The position numbers and the translations under genes were made by a program. A stretch of 64,000 nucleotides of DNA from Methylomicrobium sp. wino1. GTDB lineage: Bacteria; Pseudomonadota; Gammaproteobacteria; Methylococcales; Methylomonadaceae. The stretch covers positions 3,348,001-3,412,000 of the forward strand of contig NZ_CP024202.1 of assembly GCF_003932755.1 (NCBI RefSeq). Direction: 5' to 3'. Every line of letters begins with the position of its first letter. Position 1 is the first letter of the stretch. Positions 27,055 to 35,887 of this stretch are shown here, in pieces. Below the pieces are notes generated by a model, which worked only from the letters and a program-made list of their open reading frames with translations, ran no database searches and was not told the DNA's origin.

Positions 27055-29829
27055 TTAGTTTATTCGCTTATTCGGTGTCCCGCCTGCGTAAGCCTTGACC
27101 GCGCAGAATTTGAATTCGGGAATCTTTGCGGCAGGGTCCAGAGCGTCGTTGGTGACTAGGTTCGAGCTGGCTTCGTTATAGCAGAATGCCATGAAAACGG
27201 TCCCTTGCTGTATGCCCAGTTCGGCACGGGCATAAGCGCTGAGTTTGCCGCGCCGCGATTCGACCGTGATGAAGCCTCCCGGTTCGACGCCAAGTTTTTC
27301 CAAGTCCAGCGGATGCACGCTGACGACCGGATCGGGTTCGATCGCGTCCAGCGTCGCCGAATGCCGCGTCATGCTGCCGGTGTGCCAGTGCTCGAGTTGA
27401 CGACCGGTGATGAATATCAAAGGATATTCGTTATCGGGCAATTCATCTGCATGAATGAAGTCGGCCGGTACGAATCTGCCTCGGCCGGTGGCGGTTGGGA
27501 AACCATCGGTGAAGATCACCGGTTGTCCCGGGTCGCCGACATTTTCGAGCGGATAGGTCAACGAATCCTCATTCTCGAGTCTTTCCCAAGTCATGCCGGC
27601 AATGCTGGTCATCGCTTGACGCATTTCATTGAATACGTCTTCGGGGCTTTGATAATTCCAATCGCAGCCCAAACGTTTTGCGATTTCCTGAATAATCCAT
27701 AGGTCTTGTTTTGCTTCGCCCGGAGGATTGACGGCTTGGCGGCCCATCTGGACGCGGCGATCGGTGTTCGAGAACGTGCCGGTCTTTTCGTAGAAAGCCG
27801 AAGCCGGCAGAATAACGTCGGCAAAACCCGCGGTTTCGGTCAGGAAGATATCTTGCACGACCAAGTGCTCGAGCGCGGCCAGAGCTTTGCGCGCGTGGTT
27901 TTGGTTCGGGTCGGACATCGCCGGGTTTTCGCCTTCGATGTACATACCGAACACTTCGCCGTCGAGTATCGCATGGATCATTTCGACCGTGGTTAGGCCG
28001 CGTTTCGGATCCAGTTCGGTATTCCAGAGTTTTTCGTATTTCGCGCGGAATTTCGGATCTTCGACCGGTTCGTAATCCGGATAGACCATCGGAATCAAAC
28101 CGACGTCCGAAGCCCCTTGTACGTTGTTTTGACCGCGTAGCGGATGCAGGCCGGTGCCAGGTCTTCCGATTTGGCCGGTCATCAAAGCCAGCGCGATCAA
28201 GCAGCGGGCGTTATCGGTACCGTGAATATGCTGCGATACGCCCATGCCCCAGAGGATCATCGAGCCTTTCGAGGTCGCGTAAAGCCGAGCGACTTCTTTG
28301 ATGGTTTCGGCGTCGATGCCGCAAACCGGAGCGATTTTTTCCGGACTATAGTTGCGTAGATGCGTGCGCATCTGATCGAAGCCTTCGGTATATTGTTTGA
28401 TATAGGCGTCGTTTTGTAGATTTTCGGCCAGAATCGTATGCATGATGCCGTTCAGCAATGCGACATCGGTGTCGGGGCGGAATTGCAGCACATGTGACGC
28501 GTATTTCGCGATCGGTGTGCGGTTCGGATCCATCAGGATAATTTTGGTGCCGCGTTTAGCCGCATTTTTCATGAATGTCGCGCCGACCGGATGATTGACG
28601 GTCGGATTCGAGCCGATGATGATGACTACTTCGGCTTGGGCGACGTCGGAAACCGGGTTCGATACCGCGCCGGAACCCAAGCATTCCAAGAGGGCCACGA
28701 CCGACGAGGCGTGGCACAGACGGGTACAGTGATCAATGTTGTTCGAGCCGAAGCCGGTGCGAACCAGTTTTTGGAACAAATAAGCTTCTTCGTTGCTGCC
28801 TTTTGCCGAACCGAGGCCGGCCAGGGCTTTCTTGCCTTTCTCGTCGCGGATTATTTTCAAACCGTTCGCGGCGAAATCAAGCGCTTCGTCCCAGGTGGCT
28901 TCCCTGAATTCTTTATAGAGGTCGTTGGGGTCCAATAAGTCGGTGCTTTTGGCGACGCCTTCGCGCCGAATCAAGGGCTTAGTTAGGCGCAATGGGTTGT
29001 CAATGTAATTGAAGCCGTAGCGGCCTTTGACGCAGAGACGGAAATGGTTTGTGTAACCGTCGCGGCCTTCGGTATAAAGGATCTTATTGTCTTTGACATG
29101 ATATTTGATCAGACAGCCGACGCCGCAATAAGGGCAGGTCGAATCGACGGTTTCATCGGCTTCTTGCAGACCGACATTGCCGGCCGGCATCAACGCGCCA
29201 GTCGGGCAGGCCTGAACGCATTCGCCGCAAGCCACGCAACTGCTCGCACCCATCGGGTCGGCGATATCGAAGACGATTTCGGAATGCGAACCGCGATTCG
29301 CATAGCTGATGACATCGTTCATTTGTTCTTCGCGGCAGGCTCTGAGGCAACGCGTACATTGAATACAGGCGTCGAGGTTGACCGAGATAGCGGGATGCGA
29401 AAGATCGGCTTGCGGTTGGCTACGGCCTTTGAAACGAGGCGTGCCGACTGCCATTTTTTCGGCCCAAAAATCCAGTTCCGATTTCAGGGTGTAAGGCGAT
29501 TGGGACTGTTTCGGCATGTCTGATTTGAGCAGTTCCAAGACCATTTTTTGTGAACGCAGGGCGCGTTCGCTTTCCGCCTTGATGTTCATGCCTTCGGACG
29601 GCTTGCGGCAGCATGAGGGCGCCAGTACTCGCTCGCCTTCGATTTCGACGACGCAGGCCCGGCAGTTGCCGTCGGGGCGCAGATTATCCGAGTAACATAG
29701 ATGTGGGATTTCTTTGCCGTGTCGTTTTGCGGCCTGCAAGATCGTTTCGTTTTCAAAAGCGAAAACTTCCTCACCGTCGAGGTTGAAACCAATTTGCGGT
29801 TGATTCATAAATTCAGGATTCGCAGCCAT
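27055..29829 (-). CDS. fdsA: NAD-dependent formate dehydrogenase, alpha (catalytic) subunit
   Basis: 924 aa. Oxidises formate to CO2 at a bis-molybdopterin guanine dinucleotide Mo or W centre. N-terminal 2Fe-2S domain (Cys45, 56, 59, 73 or 74), NuoG-like 4Fe-4S motifs (C155-C165 and C198-C208), the catalytic-domain cluster CPYCGVGC (232-239) with Cys266, and metal ligand Cys372 followed by His373 in DHCTRLCHAS. C-terminal cofactor-binding domain (about 800-920). It follows the beta gene by 3 nt. Length and a two-gene arrangement with a NuoE-NuoF fusion resemble the tungsten FDH1 of Methylobacterium, but metal choice cannot be read here. No fdsC or fdsD is adjacent; mobA and fdhD lie at 36.9-38.3 kb. 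Confidence 0.93.
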   Translation of the reverse strand: MAANPEFMNQPQIGFNLDGEEVFAFENETILQAAKRHGKEIPHLCYSDNLRPDGNCRACVVEIEGERVLAPSCCRKPSEGMNIKAESERALRSQKMVLELLKSDMPKQSQSPYTLKSELDFWAEKMAVGTPRFKGRSQPQADLSHPAISVNLDACIQCTRCLRACREEQMNDVISYANRGSHSEIVFDIADPMGASSCVACGECVQACPTGALMPAGNVGLQEADETVDSTCPYCGVGCLIKYHVKDNKILYTEGRDGYTNHFRLCVKGRYGFNYIDNPLRLTKPLIRREGVAKSTDLLDPNDLYKEFREATWDEALDFAANGLKIIRDEKGKKALAGLGSAKGSNEEAYLFQKLVRTGFGSNNIDHCTRLCHASSVVALLECLGSGAVSNPVSDVAQAEVVIIIGSNPTVNHPVGATFMKNAAKRGTKIILMDPNRTPIAKYASHVLQFRPDTDVALLNGIMHTILAENLQNDAYIKQYTEGFDQMRTHLRNYSPEKIAPVCGIDAETIKEVARLYATSKGSMILWGMGVSQHIHGTDNARCLIALALMTGQIGRPGTGLHPLRGQNNVQGASDVGLIPMVYPDYEPVEDPKFRAKYEKLWNTELDPKRGLTTVEMIHAILDGEVFGMYIEGENPAMSDPNQNHARKALAALEHLVVQDIFLTETAGFADVILPASAFYEKTGTFSNTDRRVQMGRQAVNPPGEAKQDLWIIQEIAKRLGCDWNYQSPEDVFNEMRQAMTSIAGMTWERLENEDSLTYPLENVGDPGQPVIFTDGFPTATGRGRFVPADFIHADELPDNEYPLIFITGRQLEHWHTGSMTRHSATLDAIEPDPVVSVHPLDLEKLGVEPGGFITVESRRGKLSAYARAELGIQQGTVFMAFCYNEASSNLVTNDALDPAAKIPEFKFCAVKAYAGGTPNKRIN

Positions 29830-29832
29830 GAG

Positions 29833-31563
29833 TTAACCTCTAGTGCTTGTTAATTCGTCGGGAAAATACTTGATGACGCAGCGTAGCGGATTGGGAGCGG
29901 CTTGGCCGAGACCGCAGATCGATGCGTCGACCATCACCGACGATAATTCTTCGAGCAAGTCAGTGTCCCAATTGTCTTGTATCATTAGGTCTGCGGCTTT
30001 AGCGGTGCCGACACGGCATGGCGTGCATTGGCCGCACGATTCGTCCTCGAAGAATTTCATCGCGTTCAATGCCAGCTTACGCGCACTGTCTTGGTTGGAA
30101 AAAATGATTACCGCGGCGGAGCCGATGAAGCACCCGTGCGGGTTCAAGGTATCGAAATCGAGCGGAATGTCGCCCATCGAAGCCGGCAAGATTCCGCCGG
30201 AAGCGCCGCCAGGAAAGTAACCGTAAAACTCGTGACCATCGAGCATGCCGCCGCAATATTCGTCGATTAGTTCACGTACCGTGATACCGGCAGGAGCCAG
30301 GTGAACGCCCGGATTTTTGACTCGGCCCGACACCGAGAACGAACGAAGGCCTTTACGGCCGTTTCTGCCGTGCGAAGAGAACCAGTCGGGACCTTTTTCG
30401 ACGATATCACGCACCCAATAGACCGATTCCATATTGTGTTCGAGCGTCGGCCGACCGAACAGGCCGACTTCGGCCAAAAACGGCGGTCTTAGTCGAGGCA
30501 TGCCGCGTTTGCCTTCGATCGATTCAACCATTGCCGATTCTTCGCCGCAAATATAGGCGCCGGCACCGCGGCGTAAATGAATCGGAGGAAGACGGTAGAC
30601 CGTCGACGGCGGGTTATTTTGCAGATTGGCGATTTCTTTGGTGAGAATTTCGCGGCAACCGGCGTATTCGTCTCGTAAATAGACATAGATTTCATCGCAA
30701 CCGACCGTCAGCGCAGCGATCAGCATGCCTTCGAGAAAACGGTGCGGGTCTTGTTCGAGATAGTGTCGGTCTTTGAAAGTACCCGGTTCGCCTTCATCAA
30801 TGTTGACGGCCATCAGACGCGGGCCTTTGAAGCCTTTAACGATGCGCCATTTTCTGCCGGCCGGAAAACCTGCGCCGCCCAAACCGCGAAGGCCCGAATC
30901 TTCCATTTTTTTGATGATGCTTTCGGGGTTGATCTTGCCTTCGATTAATCTTTGGAGCGTTTGATAGCCGCCATCGGCTTTGTATTGTTCGATGCCGATA
31001 TAAGACGCGGTCGGCGCGGTGATTTTATTCTCGGCGACGGCATTCATGACGGTCTCGGCCGAGGCTTGATCGATCGGGTTTTGGCCAACTACGGCGACGG
31101 GTGCATGTTGGCATCGGCCCACGCAAGGGACTTTTTGGATTCTGACCTTGTCTTTGAATACGGTTTCCAAGGCATCAATCAATTCATGGCCGCCCGCCAT
31201 TTCGCAAGAGACCGATTCGCAAACGCGGATAGTTAAATCAGGGGGAGGAGTTTGGCCTTCCTTAATTATATCGAAGTGATGATAAAATGAAGCGACTTCA
31301 TAGACTTCAGCTGTGGACAAATTCATTTCACTGGCCAGCGCGACCAAGTGCTTCGACGAAATGTGGTGAAAATGATCCTGTATCTTATGCAAATGCTCGA
31401 TCAACAAATCCCTTCGGCGAGGTTCGTCGCCCAATAGACTTCTGACTTCTTCCAATGCTCTAAGGTCGACGGCATGGCCTTTGGGGCCTTGGCGTTTCTT
31501 TTTTTTGATCTGTTCAGGGCTGATATTGATCACTGCCACAGGTGTTTCCTCCAAGTTGTCCAC
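29833..31563 (-). CDS. fdsB: NAD-dependent formate dehydrogenase, NuoE-NuoF fused subunit
   Basis: 576 aa. Fusion of a gamma-type thioredoxin-like 2Fe-2S domain (about 30-165; cysteines 115, 120, 147, 151) with a NuoF-like FMN/NAD domain (about 200-576). The FMN loop is GLRGLGGAGFPAGRKW, followed by NIDEGEPGTFKDR and the N3-type 4Fe-4S ligands in ESCGQCTPCRVGT plus SICGLG. It passes electrons from the alpha subunit to NAD, giving NADH. In the fds enzymes of other bacteria these domains are separate genes (fdsG and fdsB). First gene of the operon, divergent from the LysR regulator. Confidence 0.92.
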   Translation of the reverse strand: MDNLEETPVAVINISPEQIKKKKRQGPKGHAVDLRALEEVRSLLGDEPRRRDLLIEHLHKIQDHFHHISSKHLVALASEMNLSTAEVYEVASFYHHFDIIKEGQTPPPDLTIRVCESVSCEMAGGHELIDALETVFKDKVRIQKVPCVGRCQHAPVAVVGQNPIDQASAETVMNAVAENKITAPTASYIGIEQYKADGGYQTLQRLIEGKINPESIIKKMEDSGLRGLGGAGFPAGRKWRIVKGFKGPRLMAVNIDEGEPGTFKDRHYLEQDPHRFLEGMLIAALTVGCDEIYVYLRDEYAGCREILTKEIANLQNNPPSTVYRLPPIHLRRGAGAYICGEESAMVESIEGKRGMPRLRPPFLAEVGLFGRPTLEHNMESVYWVRDIVEKGPDWFSSHGRNGRKGLRSFSVSGRVKNPGVHLAPAGITVRELIDEYCGGMLDGHEFYGYFPGGASGGILPASMGDIPLDFDTLNPHGCFIGSAAVIIFSNQDSARKLALNAMKFFEDESCGQCTPCRVGTAKAADLMIQDNWDTDLLEELSSVMVDASICGLGQAAPNPLRCVIKYFPDELTSTRG

Positions 31564-31677
31564 GTTTAGAGCGAGATTATAGCCAATTGTTCATGCTCTA
31601 GGAATTCGATGTTAATACGCCAAGCTTATCTTAAGACTTAGCCTGCTCACTTTAACTTAGCTGTCATTGAGGTTTCA

Positions 31678-31694
31678 ACTCATCATTTATGAGT
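31678..31694. promoter_or_regulatory. Candidate LysR operator between fds genes and regulator
   Basis: ACTCAT-N5-ATGAGT is a 17-bp perfect inverted repeat that contains the T-N11-A arrangement (T680, A692 in 31xxx numbering) typical of LysR-type sites. It lies in the divergent gap, 115 nt before fdsB and 100 nt before the regulator start. Assignment rests on shape and position only. Confidence 0.45.
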
Positions 31695-31793
31695 AAAATC
31701 ATCAGAAATAATGATAAAGCCATTGGTGAAAGCCTTATGAATCGATACAATGGTTTTTGCGATGCTATCAATTATTTTATTATTCAATTGCTT

Positions 31794-32675
31794 ATGAACC
31801 CAACGCATTTACTGACCTTTGCTGTAGTGGCTCGTTTTAAAAGTATTACGCAAGCTGCCGAGTATCTGTATTTGGGGCAACCGGCAGTTTCCGGGCAATT
31901 AAAATTGCTACAAAATCAAATCGGAGAACCTTTGTATTTCCGTAAAGGCTATCAAATCGAGTTGACACCTGCGGGACAAGGTTTATTGGAATATGCACAG
32001 CAAATGACCGATACCTTCAATCAAGCCAGCGAGTATGTTCGTTGCTTGCAACAAGTTAATGCCGGAACTCTAAGACTCGGTTCGACGACGACGATCGCCA
32101 GTTTTTATTTGCCTCAGTATTTGGTGTTATTACAGACTTCGCATGCCGGAGTAAATGTCAGAATGAAGACCGGCGATACCGATGAAATCATTCGAAATCT
32201 CGAAGATTTGGATTTAGGCTTTATCGAAGGACCGGTCCATGATCAGGAACTGCCCGGCAATTATCAAGTTATCAATTGGCAGGAAGACGAGATTGTTTTA
32301 GTTTTGCCCGAAGATCATCAAATTGCCCGTGATTACCCGGAATTTGTGCCATTGGATGTATTCATGAAATATCAGGTGATATGGCGGGAGCCGGGCTCAG
32401 GCGCCAGGCAAGCCGTGGAAATGTGGTTGGCGTCGGCGGGAATACAACCCAAAATCTCCATTGAAGTGACCGGTGTCTCGGGTATCAAAGAAGCGGTGCG
32501 CGCGGGCTTGGGAATTGGCTTTGCCTCGTCGCAAGCTTTGCGAAACGAGCGGCAGGGTTTGGTCGCGAAAAGGCTCAATGCGCCGACCGGTTTGATCTGG
32601 CAGCTTAAGATCATCGCTCCGAAAAAGGCGATACGATCCAGAGCTACACAGGCTTTTTTGGATTTGTGTTTATGA
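31794..32675 (+). CDS. LysR family regulator, probably of formate dehydrogenase
   Basis: 293 aa from ATG 31794 (MNPTHLLTFAVVARFKSITQAAEYLYLGQPAVSGQLKLL), which puts the winged helix-turn-helix at residues 1-60 as usual. In-frame codons reach back to 31689 but would add 35 residues before the DNA-binding domain and run over the candidate operator. The effector domain (about 90-290) has GTLRLGSTTTIASFYLP and GVSGIKEAVRAGLGIGFAS. Divergent arrangement with fdsBA is the standard sign of a regulator for that operon. The ligand is unknown; formate is a guess. No strong ribosome site at either start. Confidence 0.85.
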   Translation: MNPTHLLTFAVVARFKSITQAAEYLYLGQPAVSGQLKLLQNQIGEPLYFRKGYQIELTPAGQGLLEYAQQMTDTFNQASEYVRCLQQVNAGTLRLGSTTTIASFYLPQYLVLLQTSHAGVNVRMKTGDTDEIIRNLEDLDLGFIEGPVHDQELPGNYQVINWQEDEIVLVLPEDHQIARDYPEFVPLDVFMKYQVIWREPGSGARQAVEMWLASAGIQPKISIEVTGVSGIKEAVRAGLGIGFASSQALRNERQGLVAKRLNAPTGLIWQLKIIAPKKAIRSRATQAFLDLCL

Positions 32676-32866
32676 GGGTTGATACTTTGTAATTACTCGC
32701 GTAGAGGCGCAAAGATTTAGAATTTATGTTTACGACTCAAATTTTAGAGCATGAAACCAAAGTCGGAAATTGGTTTATGACCATGGAAAGCATACTCTAT
32801 CCGTACTATTCTCTGCGCTTCCGCGGGTGCTATGAAATATTTATTTTACTCATTTGTGATCGAAAA

Positions 32867-33026
32867 ACCGTCTAAGAATTAAAGGTATGGGATGTGTCTA
32901 TCGAGGAACGCCGTGAACCCATCCATGGGGGCTTGACGGCAGCGATCCCTGCTGCCGACATCCTCGCTAGCCACACCCCATACCTTCATAAAGTTAACTA
33001 ATTTTTGAGTATAAAAGGAGTAGGAG
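32867..33026. mobile_element. MITE-like element, type C ends, short form
   Basis: Inverted ends AAGGTATGGGATGTGTCTAT (32882-32907) and 32961-32986 are the same as at 15855-16078, and the homology extends beyond both. The interior is only AACGCCGTGAACCCATCCATGG ... CTGCTGCCGACA; the palindrome cassette and hairpin block are missing. The right flank ends AGTATAAAAGGAGTAGG and provides the ribosome binding site of the next gene. The stretch 32676-32866 shows nothing recognisable. Confidence 0.7.
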
Positions 33027-33032
33027 TTTGTT

Positions 33033-33947
33033 TTGCGTTATTTGATTATTGCCATTTCGTCGTTTTTTTGTATAGAGACCCATGCCGGCGTCGTGTTGAG
33101 CATTGAGCAAGTCGCTGATGGTATTTATGTGCATCAAGGCAAACATGAGTGGCCCGACCATAAAAATCACGGTGCGATTGCGAATATCGGTTTCATCGTC
33201 GGCGAACGCTGCGTCGCGGTGATCGATACCGGCGGTAATCCGGAAGAAGGAAAATCGCTCAAGCGCGCGATTGCCAAAACGACAGGTAAACCAATTTGTT
33301 ATGTGATTAATACCCATGTTCATCCCGATCATATTTTCGGCAATATCGCATTTAAGGAACCGGGCACTCAATTTGTCGGACATCATAAACTAGCCAGAGC
33401 AATGGCCGCGCGCGGACAATTCTATATCGATAAAGCCGAAGACCAGATTGGCATGGCCTTGTCCGCCGAACATATCATTCCGCCCGATATCGAGGTTGAA
33501 AAAACGTTGCTCTTAGATCTCGGAGGGCGGGAATTGCTGTTGACCGCGCATCCTACCGCGCATACCGATAACGACTTGAGCATTTACGACCAGAAGACCG
33601 ATACCTTATGGCTCGGCGATTTGTTTTTTATCGGACATTTGCCGACTCTCGACGGCAGTTTAAAAGGTTGGTTGGCGGAACTTATGGAATTAGAAAGAAA
33701 GTCGTTCAAGCAGGTCATTCCCGGGCACGGGCCAGTGGTCACGGATTGGCCGAAGAGTCTCGAGCCGCAAAAACGTTATCTCGGCACTTTATTGACCGAG
33801 ATTCGTAAAATGATTAGAAACGGAAAATTTATCGAAGATGCGATCGAGCAGGTCGGTTATGAATTTAAAGGTGAATGGCTGTTGTTCGACGAATTTCATA
33901 AAAAAAACGTCACGGCGGCGTTTGCCGAATTGGAATGGGAAGATTGA
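33033..33947 (+). CDS. Quinoprotein relay system zinc metallohydrolase (MBL fold)
   Basis: 304 aa with signal peptide (MRYLIIAISSFFCIETHAG), so periplasmic. Metallo-beta-lactamase fold: NTHVHPDHIFGN carries the HxHxDH zinc site, followed by His in AHPTAHTDNDLSIY, Asp in TLWLGDLFF and His in VIPGHGPV. SoxH-like. Together with the SoxYZ-like protein downstream this matches the proposed quinoprotein relay proteins found beside PQQ dehydrogenases of methylotrophs. The start is TTG 33033, supported by AAGGAGTAGGAG. A MITE-like element (33961-34144) separates it from the carrier gene. Confidence 0.85.
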   Translation: MRYLIIAISSFFCIETHAGVVLSIEQVADGIYVHQGKHEWPDHKNHGAIANIGFIVGERCVAVIDTGGNPEEGKSLKRAIAKTTGKPICYVINTHVHPDHIFGNIAFKEPGTQFVGHHKLARAMAARGQFYIDKAEDQIGMALSAEHIIPPDIEVEKTLLLDLGGRELLLTAHPTAHTDNDLSIYDQKTDTLWLGDLFFIGHLPTLDGSLKGWLAELMELERKSFKQVIPGHGPVVTDWPKSLEPQKRYLGTLLTEIRKMIRNGKFIEDAIEQVGYEFKGEWLLFDEFHKKNVTAAFAELEWED

Positions 33948-33960
33948 TATTTCGTTTATT

Positions 33961-34144
33961 AAGGAACAAGCATGAAATAACTTCGACAAATGCTGAAGGG
34001 GGTTCGGTGGCTCGATTGACAGGCGTCGGCGGCAGGGATAGCCGCCGTCGAGCCTACATGGATGTATTCACGGCGTCCTGTCAAGCGAGTCGCCGAACCT
34101 CCACAGTGCCTAAAACTTGTAGAAGTAAATTTGTGCATATTCCT
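33961..34144. mobile_element. MITE-like element, type A ends, short form
   Basis: Left end AAGGAACAAGCATGAAATAA (33961) and right end ending TTGTGCATATTCCT (34144; reverse complement AGGAATATGCACAAATTTAC) are the same pair of termini as at 3417-3769, in swapped orientation. Inner blocks: GGTTCGGTGGCTCGATTGAC, GGCGGCAGGGATAGCCGCC, ACGGCGTCCTGTCAAGCGAG. The palindrome cassette is absent. It occupies most of the gap between the metallohydrolase and the SoxYZ-like gene. Confidence 0.75.
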
Positions 34145-34176
34145 AACCCATTAATTTACCTAACAGGAGAAACAAA

Positions 34177-35004
34177 ATGATAAATAAAATAATTGAGGCC
34201 CTTTGCTTGGCTTTAATAGCAAATGGGGCTTTGGCTGCCGAAGACGAGTCGGCCTGGACTTCGCAATTGAAAGATCAATTTTTCGCCGGACGCACGATTA
34301 CCGAATCCGATGCCGTGATTGATCTTGATGCGCCTTATCGAGCCGAAGACCCCGCTTTGGTTCCGTTGAAAATCATTAGTAAAATCCCACAAACCAACGA
34401 CAAATACATCAAAAAGATTTTGGTGCTGGTCGACAAGAATCCTTTTCCCTATGTCGGCGAATTCGAATTCACGCCCGATAGCGGTAAAGCGGATTTAGCG
34501 ATGAGAGTTCGTGTCAATACTTATAGCTTTGTTCGCGCGATTGCCGAAACGAACGATGGTAAACTCTATATGAGCAAAAAGTTTGTTAAAGCCAGTGGCG
34601 GCTGTTCGGCGCCGATAGGAGCCGATTTGGACGCAGCGATGAAGCGTCTCGGCAAGGCCAAATTCCGGTTGTCCGATAATATCAAGCCAGGCGAGGCGAA
34701 TGAGGCGCAATTATTCATTAGCCATCCCAACATCACCGGCATGCAGATGGATCAAGTGACGCGTTTCGTCAAAAAATCGCATTTCGTCAATCGAGTTAAT
34801 GTGTCGTTCAACGACAAGCCGATCTTGACGGCGAAAACCGATATCGCGATTAGTGCCGATCCGAATTTCCGGTTTTATTTCATACCGGAAAAGAACGGCA
34901 TTTTGAAAGCGGAATTTACCGATATATCTTGTCAAAGTCCGACCAGTCGTGCGAACTGTAAAGCCGGTCAAAGTTTTACCGAAACTTTGGCTATAAAACC
35001 GTAA
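34177..35004 (+). CDS. SoxYZ-like carrier protein, quinoprotein-associated
   Basis: 275 aa with signal peptide ending ALAAEDE. A SoxY-like immunoglobulin domain (about 30-150) leads to ASGGCSAPIG, which holds the swinging-arm-like GGC motif, here internal rather than C-terminal, and is followed by a SoxZ-like domain (about 165-275). This is the SoxY-SoxZ fusion known as the quinoprotein dehydrogenase-associated SoxYZ-like carrier. Ribosome site ACAGGAGAAAC is strong. The likely role is as a periplasmic sulfur or acyl-type carrier acting with the metallohydrolase upstream; its chemistry is not established. Confidence 0.86.
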   Translation: MINKIIEALCLALIANGALAAEDESAWTSQLKDQFFAGRTITESDAVIDLDAPYRAEDPALVPLKIISKIPQTNDKYIKKILVLVDKNPFPYVGEFEFTPDSGKADLAMRVRVNTYSFVRAIAETNDGKLYMSKKFVKASGGCSAPIGADLDAAMKRLGKAKFRLSDNIKPGEANEAQLFISHPNITGMQMDQVTRFVKKSHFVNRVNVSFNDKPILTAKTDIAISADPNFRFYFIPEKNGILKAEFTDISCQSPTSRANCKAGQSFTETLAIKP

Positions 35005-35027
35005 AAAAGTATATGGCCAGCATTGAC

Positions 35028-35200
35028 TAAGGATTCAGCAATTCTCAGTTTGAGAAATTTCTCCGTGTTCAGGGTGCGGGGTATGCCTGTCGAGGAACGC
35101 CGTCAAGCCTACACGGATGCATTCACGGCGTCCTGTCAAGCGAGTAACCGAACCCGATACAAAACTCATAGCTCCAGGAAGTTATTTTTTACGAAATCCC
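35028..35200. repeat. Modular repeat with type B right end
   Basis: The right end, reverse complement GGGATTTCGTAAAAAATAAC with TTCCTGGAGCTATGAG, matches the type B terminus at 10541. The left part TAAGGATTCAGCAATTCTCAGTTTGAGAA matches blocks at 1365-1545 and 58540. Inside are GTCGAGGAACGCCGTCAAGC, CTACACGGATGCATTCACGG and CGTCCTGTCAAGCGAGTAAC. It lies between the SoxYZ-like and Uma2 genes. Confidence 0.6.
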
Positions 35201-35229
35201 AAACCAAAGCCGACAAGGCTTGGTTTGGT

Positions 35230-35817
35230 CTAGCAGCTTGGATCGGATTCGAAAGCGACTTTGTCGTAAATTTCGTTCAGCCTTAACACGCAGTCGATAC
35301 TTTCCATGCGAACGCTTGCATCGAGTCCGGCGGTTTCGGTCAAAAGCCAAGCTTCGCCTTGCCGGACATAGCGCTCGACCAACGGCTGGTCTTGAGCGAC
35401 CAACACATATTCGCGAAGCGATTCGATCTTGCGGTAATGCGAAAATTTAGCGCCTCTATCGTAGGCTTCGGTAGAAGAAGATAACACCTCAATGATAAGC
35501 GACGGGTTGATCAATGTGTCGACATGGTTGTCTTCGAATTGCGGCGTGCCGCAAGCCACCGCGATATCCGGATAATGATAGCTGCGCGCCTTTTTAGCCT
35601 TGACCCGCATGTCATTGATGTAAGCTTCGCATGGGCGGTTTTTCAGTTGAGTTCTTAGTTCACTCGCAATATTGATATTAATCAGGTTATGTTCGCGGCT
35701 TGCGCCGGTCATCGCGAACATTTCGCCGTCAACGTATTCGCTTTTGATTTGCGTTTGGCGTTCGATCGCTAAATATTCTTCTTGGGAGTAATACTTTTTA
35801 TTGAGTACAGCAGACAT
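35230..35817 (-). CDS. Uma2 family (DUF820) putative endonuclease
   Basis: 195 aa. Restriction-endonuclease-like fold: YYSQEEYLAIERQTQIKSEYVDGEMFAMTGAS at the N-terminus, DMRVKAKKARSYHYPDIAVACG with the PD motif, NPSLIIEVLSSSTEAYDRGAKFSHYRKIESLREYVLVAQDQPLVERYVRQ. These are the Asp, Glu-X-Leu core and Lys positions of the Uma2 family. Such genes are greatly expanded in cyanobacteria and spread laterally; activity is rarely tested. It stands alone next to a modular repeat. No toxin or antitoxin partner was seen. Confidence 0.85.
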   Translation of the reverse strand: MSAVLNKKYYSQEEYLAIERQTQIKSEYVDGEMFAMTGASREHNLININIASELRTQLKNRPCEAYINDMRVKAKKARSYHYPDIAVACGTPQFEDNHVDTLINPSLIIEVLSSSTEAYDRGAKFSHYRKIESLREYVLVAQDQPLVERYVRQGEAWLLTETAGLDASVRMESIDCVLRLNEIYDKVAFESDPSC

Positions 35818-35887
35818 AAACAGCCTCCTTTGTCTGAGCTCATCCGATTCGTCAAAAGCTTCTTTTCATCAGAAAATCGTAAGGGTG

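Noticed and set aside
27205-29523. Several long antisense frames opposite the formate dehydrogenase alpha gene
   Set aside because: Codon bias of fdsA leaves the opposite strand open; none shows a domain or ribosome site.
31689-31793. Longer N-terminus of the LysR regulator
   Set aside because: It would add 35 residues before the helix-turn-helix and overlap the likely operator region; the family starts about ten residues before the helix-turn-helix.
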